Positions 26,453 to 35,600 of a stretch of DNA of 64,000 nt are shown here, one piece after another. The DNA is from Bugula neritina (lineage: Eukaryota; Bryozoa; Gymnolaemata; Cheilostomatida; Bugulidae). Position 1 is the first letter of the stretch. Each line of letters opens with the position of its first letter. The notes below the pieces were generated by a model. That model was not told the DNA's origin. It worked only from the letters and a program-made list of their open reading frames with translations, and did not search any database. Both the position numbers and the translations under genes were made by a program. The DNA lies in the NCBI GenBank assembly GCA_964035545.1, contig OZ037766.1, positions 4,627,722-4,691,721 of the forward strand, in the 5' to 3' direction.

Positions 26453-29400
26453 GAAGGGAGTCAAAGAAAACACCATTAACTTTCCTAGAAGTTTGACAAA
26501 GAATTCTTTTCCCATAGAAGAAGGGCAACCCAAATGAGCTTACACTGAAACAAATTATAATAAGTAATAGTAAGATACTTGGCATACCTGCTGATCCAGC
26601 TACTGCTGCCACGATTACAATAGCCAATAGAATGACGGCTGCTGCCACTCCTATGATTATAAGCCTCTTCCTGCCATCACCTTTTCCTCCAAACAACGTG
26701 TCGAAAGTAGACAACTTTCCTCCTCTGCTCGGAGTAACATTTGTTGCGCTGAAATTTGCGTCTCCATTTGGTTCCAATTCGTATATAGGATTGTTAAAGT
26801 TGGAATAACCCTGAAATTAGTCAAACAATATAGCAATTTACTACGACAGTTGTATTTGAATTATAGTGATTATGTTTTTCAAGTTTTAAAAATTAAATTG
26901 ATAAAGTTTGAGGCCATTTGTATGGTGTAGCAGTCTGTAAAGAGAAGGGCTGTATACATCCAACATGGAGGGAACAGAAGTTAAGCCCAACTTTGCATAA
27001 CAATAGCATTTCTGACACTACAGAGCCGCTATGGTTGTCTGACAATAGAACTTACAATTAACTTGGCAAAGATGTCATAAATTACAAGTTAAGAGAGGCA
27101 CTTGGTAATAGGCCTACTAGTCACATGAACATAGCAAACTTGAAGAAGTTAAAGCAAAAGCCTTTTAGCAACATATCATTGCAAGTTACCCATATGTAAT
27201 TATCACATAACATGCTGAGAATATATTGTGTTTACAGTTGACAGTTCTGTACTGAAGGTAGAAGCTTGTTTACTACTTCCACACTGCAGCAGTACAGAAA
27301 AGTAAACTTGCTATTTATATTCATAGTAGGCAGCATTGACAGCAAAACAAACTTGTTACATCATACTTATATTATTAGTCAGTGAAAAACCTACTACCCT
27401 TGCTGACTCCTTTGTGCCCAGAACAATAGAACCGCATGTTCATGGTACATGCTCAGAGCCAGAATAATCAATAATCAACATGAATGTGCTCAGAGTGGAG
27501 AATGTGCAATTGAAATTATTTCACCCTTTTTCAAAACAGGAGACGATGCTTACTGGGACAGCATCTATGAAGTGCATAAAAACTCACGCAGGCTTATAGT
27601 CACCATCCCTGTGAGAAAACCCTGATGGAAGAGGTTTTTTGTTAAATAGGGCTAAGGACTTATTCAGATGAGGCACAGGAGAAATTATGACTAAATGCTT
27701 TTTCTAACATCACCAATGGCCTTTGTTAGGGTTCGAACCCATGACTTCGTGTTTACTACGAAAAACGCTCTAACCCTTAAACCACGGCTGCTCTATACCT
27801 ATGAAGTGTATGACGTATGCATATTACAACTGTGTTGGTAATTTCTAGAACACATCAGAGGTGGTACAAACTTGTAATCAAAACAAAACAAAGGACATAA
27901 TTTAGAGTTCGTCAAAGGATTTGAGCCACAATTAGTTAAAATACTTCATAACAAACACCATCACTCCACTTTACTGGAAATACAGTATTAACAAATTTCC
28001 CACATCGTTGAACAACCAGAAAATATAAGATCTACCCCTGACTCATTTTTTAATTAAGTTGTTTAAATTATGTTCAGCATAAAAATCTGTTACTACTGAC
28101 TTTGATCAGCTCGGCATCTAGTCATGTGATCATGTAAAACTTGAGTGTCCTTAAGAAGTTTTTGTGTTTAAGACAATGGACTCCTTTCACTCTTAATGCT
28201 GTTGTTATACATCTTTCTACATAGTCAATGGTTCACTCAAATTCAACCATCTATCTACTTCTACTCTGTACTGTTTTGTTAGTCATAAATACCGGCATAG
28301 CAGCCATAAACTTGCAAATTTCTTAGGCACTGGAGAGGTTGAAATTGTATTAAATGAAAAACTAGTCTAAAAACTGTGGGTTTGATAGCTCTTCAATATT
28401 CATAGCCATGGCAATGAATAAATTGAGACATGTCATCAAAATCTCATAAAGTATGACAACTTTTAGCTAGTAGAGCTCGGATATCCAAGAGATAATTTGA
28501 TTTTTAAGCTTCTATTGGCACCCCCAGTTTTTGAATGTCACAATCACAGCTACAGATAGGGATTGTTCATTAGTTTAGCTATCCTGCTCGCTCACTGAAT
28601 GTTTCATTCTACTGCAATCGCTGCTACCTCAACTATTGGGTAATTAATTAATGGAGTCTCGGAGGAGAACCTTGCTTTAAGCAGATTAATTTAAGATTTA
28701 TTCTCTTTGGTTGATGAGATAAGCTGGAATTATCTACGGTTGGTTAGGTTGAAGAAGATATAGAGAGCTGGTGAGTGTTACTGAGTGCTCGTGAGTAAGT
28801 GACTAGGAATATTATGTTATGATTGGTGATGTTTTCAAATAAAATTGACTGACTTCACCTAAGAAAAAAATCTACATCTATTTCTAAGAACCAAAGATTA
28901 AAAACTCCTTGAAATACAAAAGCATACTTTATAGTCTACACTCTATAGTCTACACTCTATAGTCTACACTCTATAGTCTATACTCTATAGTCTATACTCT
29001 ATAGTCTATACTCTATAGTCTATACTTCGTTATACACAAAAACAAACTATCCAAAGTTCTGTGATAGTGTTTTGTTTGCCTTTAGCATTTTTCAGTCATC
29101 TAATTTTTGTTGTGGTCAGTTGTTAACATGCCCAAGTAAATAGCAATCAACCGCAGTCACTGATGTTACAAAAAAAGTCCACTGAGTAACTCATATCACA
29201 GGGAAAGAATTTTGAAGAAAAACAACTACGAGGCAGTACAAAAAGTCATCTTTGTTAAAGTTGAAAAATTTAAATGGCAATGATCTGCTCAGCCTCAAGG
29301 GATCAAAACTGCCATTAGAAGCCATTACATGTCGGTTAAGATGCAAAATATAGTCTAAAACAAATATTAATAGCCATAGCCCATAGTCATAGAATATCTA

Positions 29401-29488
29401 AAACATTTAATTTTGTTATAAAACTAATACTTACCACTTCTGCTTCTCCATTGAAAGCTTTCGTGAATTTGGCTTTTAGCCCGGACAT
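453..29488 (-). CDS. Corin-like giant type II membrane protein with FZ, LDLa and EGF modules (3' end outside window)
   Basis: Forty exons with matching phases encode at least 1,971 residues. Exons (high to low): 29435-29488, 26588-26810, 25824-25996, 24676-24743, 24164-24315, 22649-22898, 22021-22274, 21420-21581, 21085-21185, 19884-20037, 19286-19405, 18691-18807, 18159-18281, 17237-17382, 16609-16702, 15866-16037, 15058-15140, 14261-14391, 13506-13626, 13220-13369, 12918-13024, 12631-12787, 12163-12291, 11019-11132, 9368-9499, 8708-8763, 7978-8176, 7590-7705, 7286-7415, 6558-6818, 6062-6300, 5252-5399, 4612-4752, 3957-4190, 3173-3277, 2608-2727, 2327-2470, 1730-1858, 1145-1399, 453-602. Order: cytosolic tail, one TM helix, SEA, Ser/Thr stalk, then repeated FZ-FZ-LDLa x5-EGF. 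Mixing FZ and LDLa on a type II anchor is typical of corin, whose SRCR and trypsin domains would lie left of base 1; no protease domain is visible here. It could equally be a non-catalytic adhesion or ligand receptor. The exon at 453 ends in phase 1 with a donor, so coding continues. Confidence 0.85.
1564..1714. mobile_element. Short inverted-repeat MITE (family 2), copy 1
   Basis: About 150 bp bounded by AATGGAGAAATTGAGA and its near-perfect inverted copy. Internal text such as CCTGTGTTCTAGATTA is shared with 51195-51345 and, inverted, with 57228-57392. It ends about 15 bp after the donor of the exon at 1730-1858. Confidence 0.7.
1730..4190 (-). CDS. Corin-like gene exons 34-38: third LDLa x5 array and EGF3
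   Basis: Exon 3957-4190 encodes two LDLa repeats ([16 protein letters not shown]). One more repeat each is in 3173-3277 (GGDDEQ), 2608-2727 (SGEDEADC) and 2327-2470 (DGSDEWD). Exon 1730-1858 is a canonical EGF domain ([24 protein letters not shown]), again after exactly five LDLa repeats. The exon 3957 donor is embedded in a 43-bp minisatellite, listed separately. Confidence 0.87.
3699..3956. repeat. 43-bp minisatellite, six units, containing a 5' splice site
   Basis: Six units, essentially identical, of CTTCTGGGAGGTCTAGTATG... (43 bp) adjoin the exon ending at 3957. Read on the minus strand each unit contains CCAGAAG|GTATGTG, the exact exon end and donor of that exon. Confidence 0.95.
4612..6818 (-). 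CDS. Corin-like gene exons 30-33: Frizzled domains FZ5 and FZ6
   Basis: Exon 6558-6818 encodes the first part of FZ5 in one piece, from VKCDTS through LPCQHTCLG; unlike FZ2-FZ4 it lacks the internal phase-0 intron. Exon 6062-6300 finishes FZ5 and starts FZ6 ([17 protein letters not shown]), with a phase-0 end at the usual FZ position. Exon 5252-5399 ([15 protein letters not shown]) and exon 4612-4752 ([12 protein letters not shown]) complete FZ6. The fused 6062-6300 exon shows that an intron between the two FZ domains was lost here, or was never gained. Confidence 0.86.
7286..11132 (-). CDS. Corin-like gene exons 24-29: second LDLa x5 array and EGF2
   Basis: LDLa repeats are encoded by 11019-11132 ([10 protein letters not shown]), 9368-9499 (a repeat whose calcium end is altered to PPKDEMHC with a longer insert), 8708-8763 plus the first part of 7978-8176 ([10 protein letters not shown]), the rest of 7978-8176 (DFTDERKC) and 7590-7705 (DGSDE). 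Exon 7286-7415 then gives EGF2, with CHRGGTC and CECPPNTGG. The 56-bp exon at 8708-8763 is short but in phase (2 in, 0 out) and supplies the first three cysteines of its repeat. Five LDLa then EGF is the same count as in the first array. Confidence 0.87.
7835..7977. repeat. Degenerate ~65-bp tandem repeat starting at a splice donor
   Basis: Two to three diverged units carry TAGTTTAT and GACTACTAT blocks with donor-like AAGTGAGTA or GGTAAGTAA. The first unit begins at the donor of the exon ending at 7978. Confidence 0.6.
9965..10105. repeat. ~36-bp tandem repeat, about 3.5 units
   Basis: Units of ATATACTGTACATA...AAGCAGTTCATAGGGC in the intron between the 11019 and 9499 exons, far from either splice site. 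Confidence 0.85.
12163..14391 (-). CDS. Corin-like gene exons 18-23: Frizzled domains FZ3 and FZ4
   Basis: FZ3 occupies 14261-14391 ([11 protein letters not shown]), 13506-13626 ([18 protein letters not shown]) and 13220-13369 (C-terminal Cys region). FZ4 occupies 12918-13024 ([18 protein letters not shown]), 12631-12787 ([17 protein letters not shown]) and 12163-12291. Each domain is split by a phase-0 intron after the LPN/GH segment and a phase-1 intron after the PC.x.C motif, matching FZ2. That shared intron pattern supports descent of the domains by duplication. FZ4 contains an NTT and an NQT glycosylation sequon. Confidence 0.87.
14046..14260. repeat. Degenerate ~22-bp tandem repeat including donor-like sites
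   Basis: Minus-strand units resemble CAATGTGGTAGGTATAGT and CAGTGTGGTAAGAATAGT. The exon ending at 14261 ends CATTGTG|GTAAGAACAG, so the exon end and donor are one unit of the array. Confidence 0.7.
14395..14660. repeat. 30-bp tandem repeat abutting a 3' splice site
   Basis: Units of AGTAGTAATAACAGTGTATA plus TCAGTTTTT, exact over five copies (about 14500-14650) and decayed toward the acceptor of the exon starting at 14391. That exon is therefore flanked by arrays on both sides. Confidence 0.9.
15058..18807 (-). CDS. Corin-like gene exons 12-17: LDLa repeats 1-5 and EGF1
   Basis: Exons 18691-18807 and 18159-18281 each encode one LDLa repeat with the calcium-binding C-x-D-G-S-D-E type end ([16 protein letters not shown]). 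Exon 17237-17382 encodes a third repeat with a degenerate calcium motif (GRQDE) and the start of the fourth. Exon 16609-16702 completes the fourth (DLSDEQNC). Exon 15866-16037 holds the fifth (DNSDEKNC) and starts an EGF domain at CSPNPC. Exon 15058-15140 completes EGF1 ([13 protein letters not shown]). LDLa repeats fold around calcium in the extracellular space. The degenerate third repeat may not bind calcium. Confidence 0.88.
16101..16210 (-). mobile_element. tRNA-derived SINE, 5'-truncated copy
   Basis: Only the body and tail are present; the tRNA-like head is missing. This is the usual result of incomplete reverse transcription. Intron of the corin-like gene. Confidence 0.65.
16537..16615. 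repeat. 44-bp duplication containing a splice donor
   Basis: Two copies of CACTTG(C/T)AGA(G/A)ATCAATGC plus AGCACTTACCATGA lie in tandem. The second spans the real donor of the exon ending at 16609 and the first is an intronic duplicate. Confidence 0.85.
17794..18107. mobile_element. hAT-type MITE, copy A
   Basis: A 314-bp relative of the 30796 copy in the intron after the 18159-18281 exon. It is flanked by TTTTAGAA and TCTTAGAA. The left end has lost the CAG bases, the right end keeps the CAGGG-type terminus (seen as CAGCCCTG), and the whole element sits about 50 bp after the exon's donor. Confidence 0.78.
19286..22274 (-). CDS. Corin-like gene exons 7-11: Frizzled domains FZ1 and FZ2
   Basis: FZ1 uses exons 22021-22274 and 21420-21581. 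Its hallmarks are SCDHP at the start, LPYN, a Cys-rich middle ([10 protein letters not shown]) and LPCRQLCR before a phase-1 intron. FZ2 uses 21085-21185 (CYPIHHTFC, then PNYMGHTSL), 19884-20037 ([16 protein letters not shown]) and 19286-19405 (NCS with a C-terminal Cys). FZ2 has a phase-0 intron just after GHTSL and a phase-1 intron after CRSLCLG; the same two positions recur in FZ3 and FZ4. The 21085-21185 exon is not in any long open frame. It was placed by phase (1 in, 0 out) and by the FZ signature. FZ domains are extracellular and Cys-rich; whether this one binds Wnt or lipid cannot be read from sequence. Confidence 0.85.
20865..21105. repeat. 26-28-bp minisatellite containing an exon end and its donor
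   Basis: About eight or nine units; on the minus strand the unit reads GGTCATACTAGTTTG|GTAAGTATATA. The exon ending at 21085 ends with exactly that coding text (Gly-His-Thr-Ser-Leu). Confidence 0.88.
21840..21995. repeat. 23-bp tandem repeat near a donor
   Basis: Units of CAGTCACAGTATACTATATACTA, about six, starting about 30 bp into the intron after the exon ending at 22021. Confidence 0.88.
22649..22898 (-). CDS. Corin-like gene exon 6: Ser/Thr/Pro-rich mucin-like stalk
   Basis: This exon of about 83 codons (residues 224-306) is almost entirely Thr, Ser, Pro, Val and Lys, with many TTS, STP and TPTT runs. That composition marks an O-glycosylated stalk between the SEA domain and the first Frizzled domain. 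The donor is GTATGG directly after CCCAA (phase 2), which joins in frame to the FZ1 exon. The opposite strand also has a long open frame here, but it is Val/Gly/Glu-rich and is a composition shadow. Confidence 0.8.
22971..23183 (-). mobile_element. tRNA-derived SINE, copy 2
   Basis: Full-length relative of the 27580 copy with the same order of tRNA-like head, body and tail. It lies in the intron between the SEA and stalk exons of the corin-like gene. The B box is slightly decayed (GATCGAACC). Confidence 0.75.
24164..29488 (-). CDS. Corin-like gene exons 1-5: cytosolic tail, transmembrane helix, SEA domain
   Basis: Exon 1 (ATG at 29488-29486) gives 18 residues and ends with a GTAAGT donor. 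Exon 2 carries the rest of the tail, with an NPIY motif near residues 25-28 and a basic stop-transfer stretch (RKR, residues 65-67). A hydrophobic helix follows at about residues 69-90, rich in I, V and A. There is no signal peptide, so the topology should be type II. Exon 3 opens with a basic REKRRK cluster (residues 95-100), a possible furin-type site just outside the membrane. Exons 3-5 (about residues 113-220) read as a SEA domain, with the GSVVV autoproteolysis motif at residues 175-179 (about 24297-24311). Other membrane proteases and mucins carry SEA domains in this position. Confidence 0.82.
26381..26449. repeat. (GA)n microsatellite
   Basis: About 68 bp of uninterrupted GA in the intron after the transmembrane exon. 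Long open frames across it on both strands are artefacts of the dinucleotide. Confidence 0.95.
27580..27794 (-). mobile_element. tRNA-derived SINE, copy 1
   Basis: On the minus strand it starts AGAGCAGCCGTGGTTTAAGG, with an A-box-like GTTAGAGCG and a B box GGTTCGAACCC, then a conserved body (CTTATTCAGATG...) and a tail ending GACTATAAGCC...GTGAGTTTT. Related copies are at 22971-23183, 16101-16210 and 41258-41335. It lies in intron 1 of the corin-like gene. Confidence 0.75.
28929..29030. repeat. 14-bp tandem repeat, about seven units
   Basis: Units of CTCTATAGTCTACA, changing to CTCTATAGTCTATA half-way. Intron 1 of the corin-like gene. Confidence 0.92.
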
Positions 29489-30795
29489 GATGCAGCACTA
29501 AAGGTGCCAGCTATGAGTATAATATGATCCTAAAGGTAAACTCTCTTCCAATTTAAACAGCTCCAGAAGTAAGCCTCGAAGCAATTTGTATTTCCTCTGT
29601 CGTAATAAGCTCCCTGGTATAACACCTGAACGTACCAAGTCCTGTAAAACAATGACTAACTAGCTTGTGCCATGTGCAAAACCACTTGAAAAGACAACAT
29701 CCCTTAAACTAAATAGCATTTCATTGGTTTGATTTACTAACCACGTGACTGCATAGCAGAATTGTCAATACAGTGTAATTACCAACAGCTGAAGACTTTC
29801 TTAAGAAATGGTAGCCAACAATGCAGTGTTTAGTGAGTGATACTGTCATGTTAACCTCACATTATTGTGTTTATGGAACATGATCCAGTAGCACTAATAG
29901 TATTTCTAAATAACTCATCAAGTTTTTGGTTAGGTATCACGTACGCTACATGTGCTCACCAGATTGCTATCATATATTCATTGTACAGCAGTCACAATCA
30001 GGTAAATGTCATATAGGTGCTCCTTACACAGCATCCTATGAATATTATGGGAGAGGAGGGGGTGGAAGGGCAATTGAGGCAATATCCGAACTTACTACAT
30101 TAGCATAAAATTTTATCGAAGTTCTATAAACATTGAGCTGGCAATGCCACCAAAAATTTCAGCATGCTCTTAGTAGCTTCACTTATTAAATCAGCTATTC
30201 TTTTAGACAAAGGACTGGGATACAAAGTTAAAAAGGTGAATAAGTTTCACAATAAATTAAGTTTTTGTGTTTAGGGCTTAAGTATCACAAGGATTTAATT
30301 TGAACTTCTACTGAAGTGTCAATTAGCCAAGATTATTAAAAACCCATCACAACCTTCGACTCTGGGCCAACTTGCAATTCATTATCATTAAGTTCAACTG
30401 CAGCATGTTGGAATAGTTCCGTGCTACAGTTTATCCAGTACCACATTTATCAGTCTCATTGTTCATTCAACAACATACTTGAATTTCCTGTATGTAGTTG
30501 TATAATTAATAATATAACCATTTTTATACAATTTAAGGAGATCTACTATGCAAAACCTTTTGTTTTGCTATTAAAATATAAACTCAATAATACAAGATGG
30601 GTACAGCCAACAGTAGAGTCCCGTTTAGCTAGTGAAAAAATTGAAAAACTGTTTGTTCTTGTATAGTATTTTGCATATATTTCAACAGTATATACAAAAA
30701 TGCATTGCATTGTTCAGAATCCAACAGCTTCAAGCTTTCTAACGGCAAGCAAGTGCTTTATAGGAAAAGATAATGAAAAATTAATGATTTTAGAA

Positions 30796-31110
30796 CAGGG
30801 CTGTCCAACAGGCGGCCCGAGGGTCGGGTGCAGCTCCCTGCCTACATCTACGTGACCCTCAAAGGCATAACATACATAAATTAGAGTGAAAAACAACTTT
30901 TAAATGTTTTATTTACACACATAACTTGAAACATGCAGCCTGTAGTAACTATTTGGACTCTATTGTGTAATGATTCATAAGAATTTGGAATAAAATAATT
31001 TGAAAAATACTGACGCTGTGACCAGCTCAAGGTAAAATTTACAATGTGGCCCTTGTCATTGGAATATTCCCTTTCAGTGGCCCTCGCTATGAAAAGGTTA
31101 GACACTCCTG
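30796..31110. mobile_element. hAT-type MITE, copy B (best-preserved ends)
   Basis: The 315-bp element starts CAGGGCTGTCCAAC and ends as the inverted form of CAGGAGTGTCTAAC. It is flanked by 8-bp duplications TTTTAGAA and TTCTAGAA. An 8-bp target duplication and CAGGG-type ends are typical of hAT transposons. It has no transposase frame. Copies occur at 17794-18107 and 55039-55365. It lies between the corin-like gene and DUS4L. Confidence 0.82.
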
Positions 31111-32506
31111 TTCTAGAACGACATACCATTCTAGAAAACTATTTTGCTCAAGCAAATTTACGGCTGCAACATAAATTTAAAGACTAAAAAGTGTCTGGTA
31201 AAATTAGAACTCAAGTATTCTTAGCCTCTTACAATTGAGAAAAAACACTATTAACTTCTATACAAACCAATGACATGCAGTTAACAATCCGGCTTAGATA
31301 CTAGAACTGCTCTCAGTGAGACGGCCCAGCTCCACTGCCTGCAGGCAACAGTAATTGCTAACTCATCATATTGCATGAAACACTCACCATTTTACTGAAC
31401 AGGATTATCACTATGGTAACCATTTTGTTTATCGTGTCAAATTGCATTAACCAAGTACAGCTTCTCTTGCAAGTTCTCTGAAGATATCATGACAACACTC
31501 AACAGGTGGCCATTTGCTGCAACAGTGCCAAGTTTGTAATGTTTACTGTATACAATTACCACCATTAGTCTATACCAAGTACCGCACATCTAGCCATTTC
31601 CTTGAAATTTGAGGAAGCTGCACAAGCTTTACTAATTCAGCTGTATTAGTTACACAGGGTAGTTAATAGCGGATTATCTAGCACTAATATCACCCAACTA
31701 TTGCAATAGCATATTAAAGTAAAAATAATATCATTTCAAGACTATTAGAGAGCAATAACAACTGCCTTATCTGATCTCTAACAATTACCTATTTCGATGT
31801 ATTAGAACGTGCAAAAGATATTTGCCCTGGCTTTAGATGTATGCTTTTAGCATTTCCGGAGTAGAAACTTTGCATAGTTGAATCTTTATTGTAATAGAGA
31901 CTAAATTTATAGCAAAACTATTATATGCATTTACAGTAATAAAAATGTGTGCAGCAGGAACGTAAAATTAGAAACGTAGGGGGATATAGCTATGACTTGA
32001 ATGCAGACAGATTACTCCAGTAGTTGGAAAGTGTTACACTACAGCGACTACACATTCAGATATTTCTTTCTTCACAAGTCATCATTATCTAGAGATTTGA
32101 AATAAACCCCAGCCATTGGCAGGCAGTCTAAAACTTTCTCAGATGATACAGAGATATTATAATTTGTTTAAAAGTGGCTGAGCTGTATGTGAGCTACAAC
32201 GTACCAAAAAGTAAACATTTTCTTAAAATAAATATTTATTTTAGTGTATAAAAACAAAAGAAGACAACTTCTTATTCTACATTCATCGGTGTTTTCAGGA
32301 TATATTATTTATTAATTGGCAACTAGTAACCAGGCGCCAGTTAGTAAAGAATGTGGGAATTATTTAAAATGATAAAAATATACTCTGAACAATGAAAAAG
32401 CAATCATGGCATAACCTTGTGAATAGGAGGTAAGAATTAAATGTTTCGTCTACCCACAGATTTAGACTGTAGCATAACCTACTTGTTGTCTGTTTGGAAA
32501 AAAGCT

Positions 32507-32512
32507 TTATTC
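32507..32512 (-). terminator. Possible polyadenylation signal of DUS4L
   Basis: AATAAA on the minus strand, about 160 bp after the DUS4L stop. It is the nearest canonical hexamer I see downstream. Confidence 0.45.
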
Positions 32513-32668
32513 AATTTCCCCTAGAATAGTATCGTATTCTGTTAGCTCACTATTTCTCACACCAAAGTCACAAACTAGCACACGTATCCAATCGAGAAAA
32601 AGAATTGATACTGAGTGTTGTACCAGCCTCCATAGATGCAGCACAATGCATTAAGTAAGCTCCTTGAG

Positions 32669-35600
32669 TCAGCCAACGTCATGGTTGACTTGAAGGTAGT
32701 CTAAGACGGCAGCAGTGCTCTGCAGAGTGCTGAATGCCATCCTTTCAGACTTGGGTGTTTGACTTTCCAACATTTTGCCAGTGTGGTAATGAAAGCACCT
32801 GAACTGAGTGTCACAACTCATGGAGGTGCTCACCTGCAAATGGTATTATATTTTGTATCTCTGTAACAAGGCTCAGTTTCGACACTTTACTGCAGGTGAA
32901 GTGTTGAGAAATTTACCGGCATGTAGAATGTTTAATGCTATATCATGAAAATTTACATAAATGAATGTTGCAATAAACTTGTTATTACATGCTATCATAA
33001 ATCCAAATATTTGCATTGTACAGATCCTCAGCAAGTAAATGTTGTGGAAACTGAAAATCATCAAGTGGTAGAAGTGGTTAGTTGATGGGTCAAATCTAAT
33101 CAAAACTACCAATATTTCATCTTCATCAGATATAATGACAGGTTCAGTGATAAAAATATGTAGAAATGCTAATTTGTGGTGAAAGATACATACTTTAGTA
33201 ATTGCATAATATAAAATAGTATACATGACAGCTAGCAAATCCACACATGATTTAGGCAGCATAAAAGTAAGTCATGAGTGATTTTGAAACAACAACATTG
33301 CTATTTATCAGGCATGGATTGTACTTTAGTTTAGGATGTCTCAATACACATCCAAAAAACACTTTTTCACTGACCAGGCAACATTACAATGATTGTACAC
33401 ATTGATTATAAAATCTAACTTATTTGAGTTGTCTTTTCCTTTAAACAGAGTGGCAGATAACTCCAAAAATGTTATACACTTGCTGCCAGAAAAAAATGCA
33501 TAGTTTAGACTTTAGAAATTTAAATTCCAAGCATTTTCCTCTATAATATTAGCAAACTAAGTAACAGTGCTTGAACTTTCTTGCATGTTAAACAGGCTTA
33601 TAGGATGAGCAACACCCAGTCACTCAGCTATCACTAAAGTTGTGTTTTCTCTTTCAAGCAGTTATCACCACATTCTTGACTTTTTTTTATTCGGCAAAGA
33701 AAGTTGTTGCTAACTTGGAATTCCTAACATTACATTGTAGAGTTACCTCCTCTTGTAATGATTATCGCGTAACACTTTTTGTCGATTTGACTGATTCACT
33801 GCCCTTCTAGTTTCAATGAAAGAAAAATATGAAACTGCCTTATGCTATAATATTTCATGCCTCAATGAGATCCAAACTTTTATCAGATCAAAACAATAAT
33901 TTTCATCCTTCTAATATTAACCAGAAATAACTAAACTTAAAAAAATTGTGATCTTGGTGCCACTAGTAACATATAGTGTCTCAGTCACCTTATAGCTTAA
34001 GTAAAGTAGTTATAGAGAAGGGCTAACCAATGCCTTAGTAACTTCAGTAAAATGATTTAGCCTTGACCTCTAAATTTTGACTACATTTCATTAAAAACTT
34101 GACGCCTCAAATTTTACTTTTATGATAGCCTTTCTACCATATAAGCTTTTCATATAAATTTGCATTCTTTGACTTTATAAATTTTTATCAATAATCACTT
34201 TTGTCGTGCACGTCCGTATATATCAATAATCATTGATATATACGGACGTGCAGGACAAAAGTGATTAAACTGACAGAAGACAACCCCTCTCACACATTAT
34301 ATGACTTAGACTGAGAGGTTTATACTCACCCAGTTTGACAGAACTTGTTTATCCACACCATGTCCAGCAAACATAGCCGGGTTTTTCAAGATTCCCCTGG
34401 CAGCCATTACACCTGAAAATAAATAATAGCATCGCATAGCACATGTGTATATGCTAACTACATTACAGTATAGCATATATGTATATGCTAACTACACTGC
34501 AGTATAGCCCATGGGTATATTCTAACGGATTACAGTATATAGGTATATGTTAACTGCATTACATTATAGCACATAGGTATATGCTAACCAAATTACAATA
34601 TAAATATACTATATTACATACAAATACAGAGGTACGTGGTAATAGTAACACTGTATAGCATGGTATGCAAGTATATATATGCTAATAGTATTTTGATATA
34701 GTATATAGACAATTAGGCACATGCTAAAGCATATAATAGTATAACATATAAGCACATGTTGATACTAAATGAATATATGGGGAATATAGAGAGTACAGTA
34801 AAACAGTCATTCTTCATAATAATCTAATTCCAATTTCATCATGTAAATTCATTTTGAAAAACCTAAAAGTTGCTAGAAAAACAGAGCTTAACTTTCAGCT
34901 AACTATTTCAAATAAAATTAAAACCTTGTTTTAACGACGCAGAAAAATTTGTATTAGTTTGTTAATTCCAGAACTATAGTTATTCACATTACTGCCTCAA
35001 AAAGAAACATAAAACAAAACAGCAAACAATTAAACAAAATAGTAAACAACTAAACACCGGGATTTCAAAAAAAGAGTTTACCGTCAGCTCCGGTCTCTTG
35101 TACAAGACGGTGCATGCTCTCCAACGAGTTCACGTCACCATTGTGTACCACAGGAATACTAAGGCTATCCTTGATTAGTCTAACCGCCTCCGTGTTGACA
35201 GGCTCACCTCGCTGCAACTTGGTTCGGCCGTGAACCGTGATAAATGACGCTCCAGCTTGTTCAACCTGACGGCAAAAATCCACGGTTTGTCTAAAACACA
35301 AAATACAACATTGTGTAATTCTACCAGTCCTCTACCACCTTTAAAATCTAGTTACATATAAATTTGTTATTTATAAGAATAAATTAAATGTTGTAGGAAG
35401 GCAAAGGTTTCATTTGTATTACATAAGGTTACTAATACCTTTTTACCATTATTGCCTTTCTATAAAGCAGACTATACATTTACAATGTACAGATTACAAA
35501 CAATATGCTGGGTGAAATAAATAACCAGTGTGTGTATTTGTATGCTCTTGCCAAACTCAACTAATATTCGCATAAAACAGTTTTTTTAGGAATTCTAGAA

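Larger units (their letters stand above)
29489..32668. other. Region between the corin-like gene and DUS4L
   Basis: It holds the 5' flank of the corin-like gene, one hAT-type MITE (30796-31110) and the DUS4L 3' UTR. No coding exon is supported, and no TATA box is evident near the corin-like start, whose 5' UTR may be spliced. Confidence 0.55.

Noticed and set aside
26229-26777. 182-codon frame including a Leu/Ser-repeat run
   Set aside because: Only the first part (the transmembrane exon, to 26588) is coding. The remainder is intron read through a (GA)n repeat past a clear GTATGC donor.
27720-27794. A tRNA gene
   Set aside because: The B box is good, but the A box and the acceptor pairing are poor and the segment recurs with a shared SINE body, so it is a SINE head.
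32873-33262. 129-codon minus-strand frame
   Set aside because: It lies in the last DUS4L intron, has no recognisable domain, and the DUS4L exon phases join without it.
34192-34267. Rho-independent-type terminator
   Set aside because: The window is eukaryotic and the hairpin has no T tract; a hairpin of this kind has no terminator role here.
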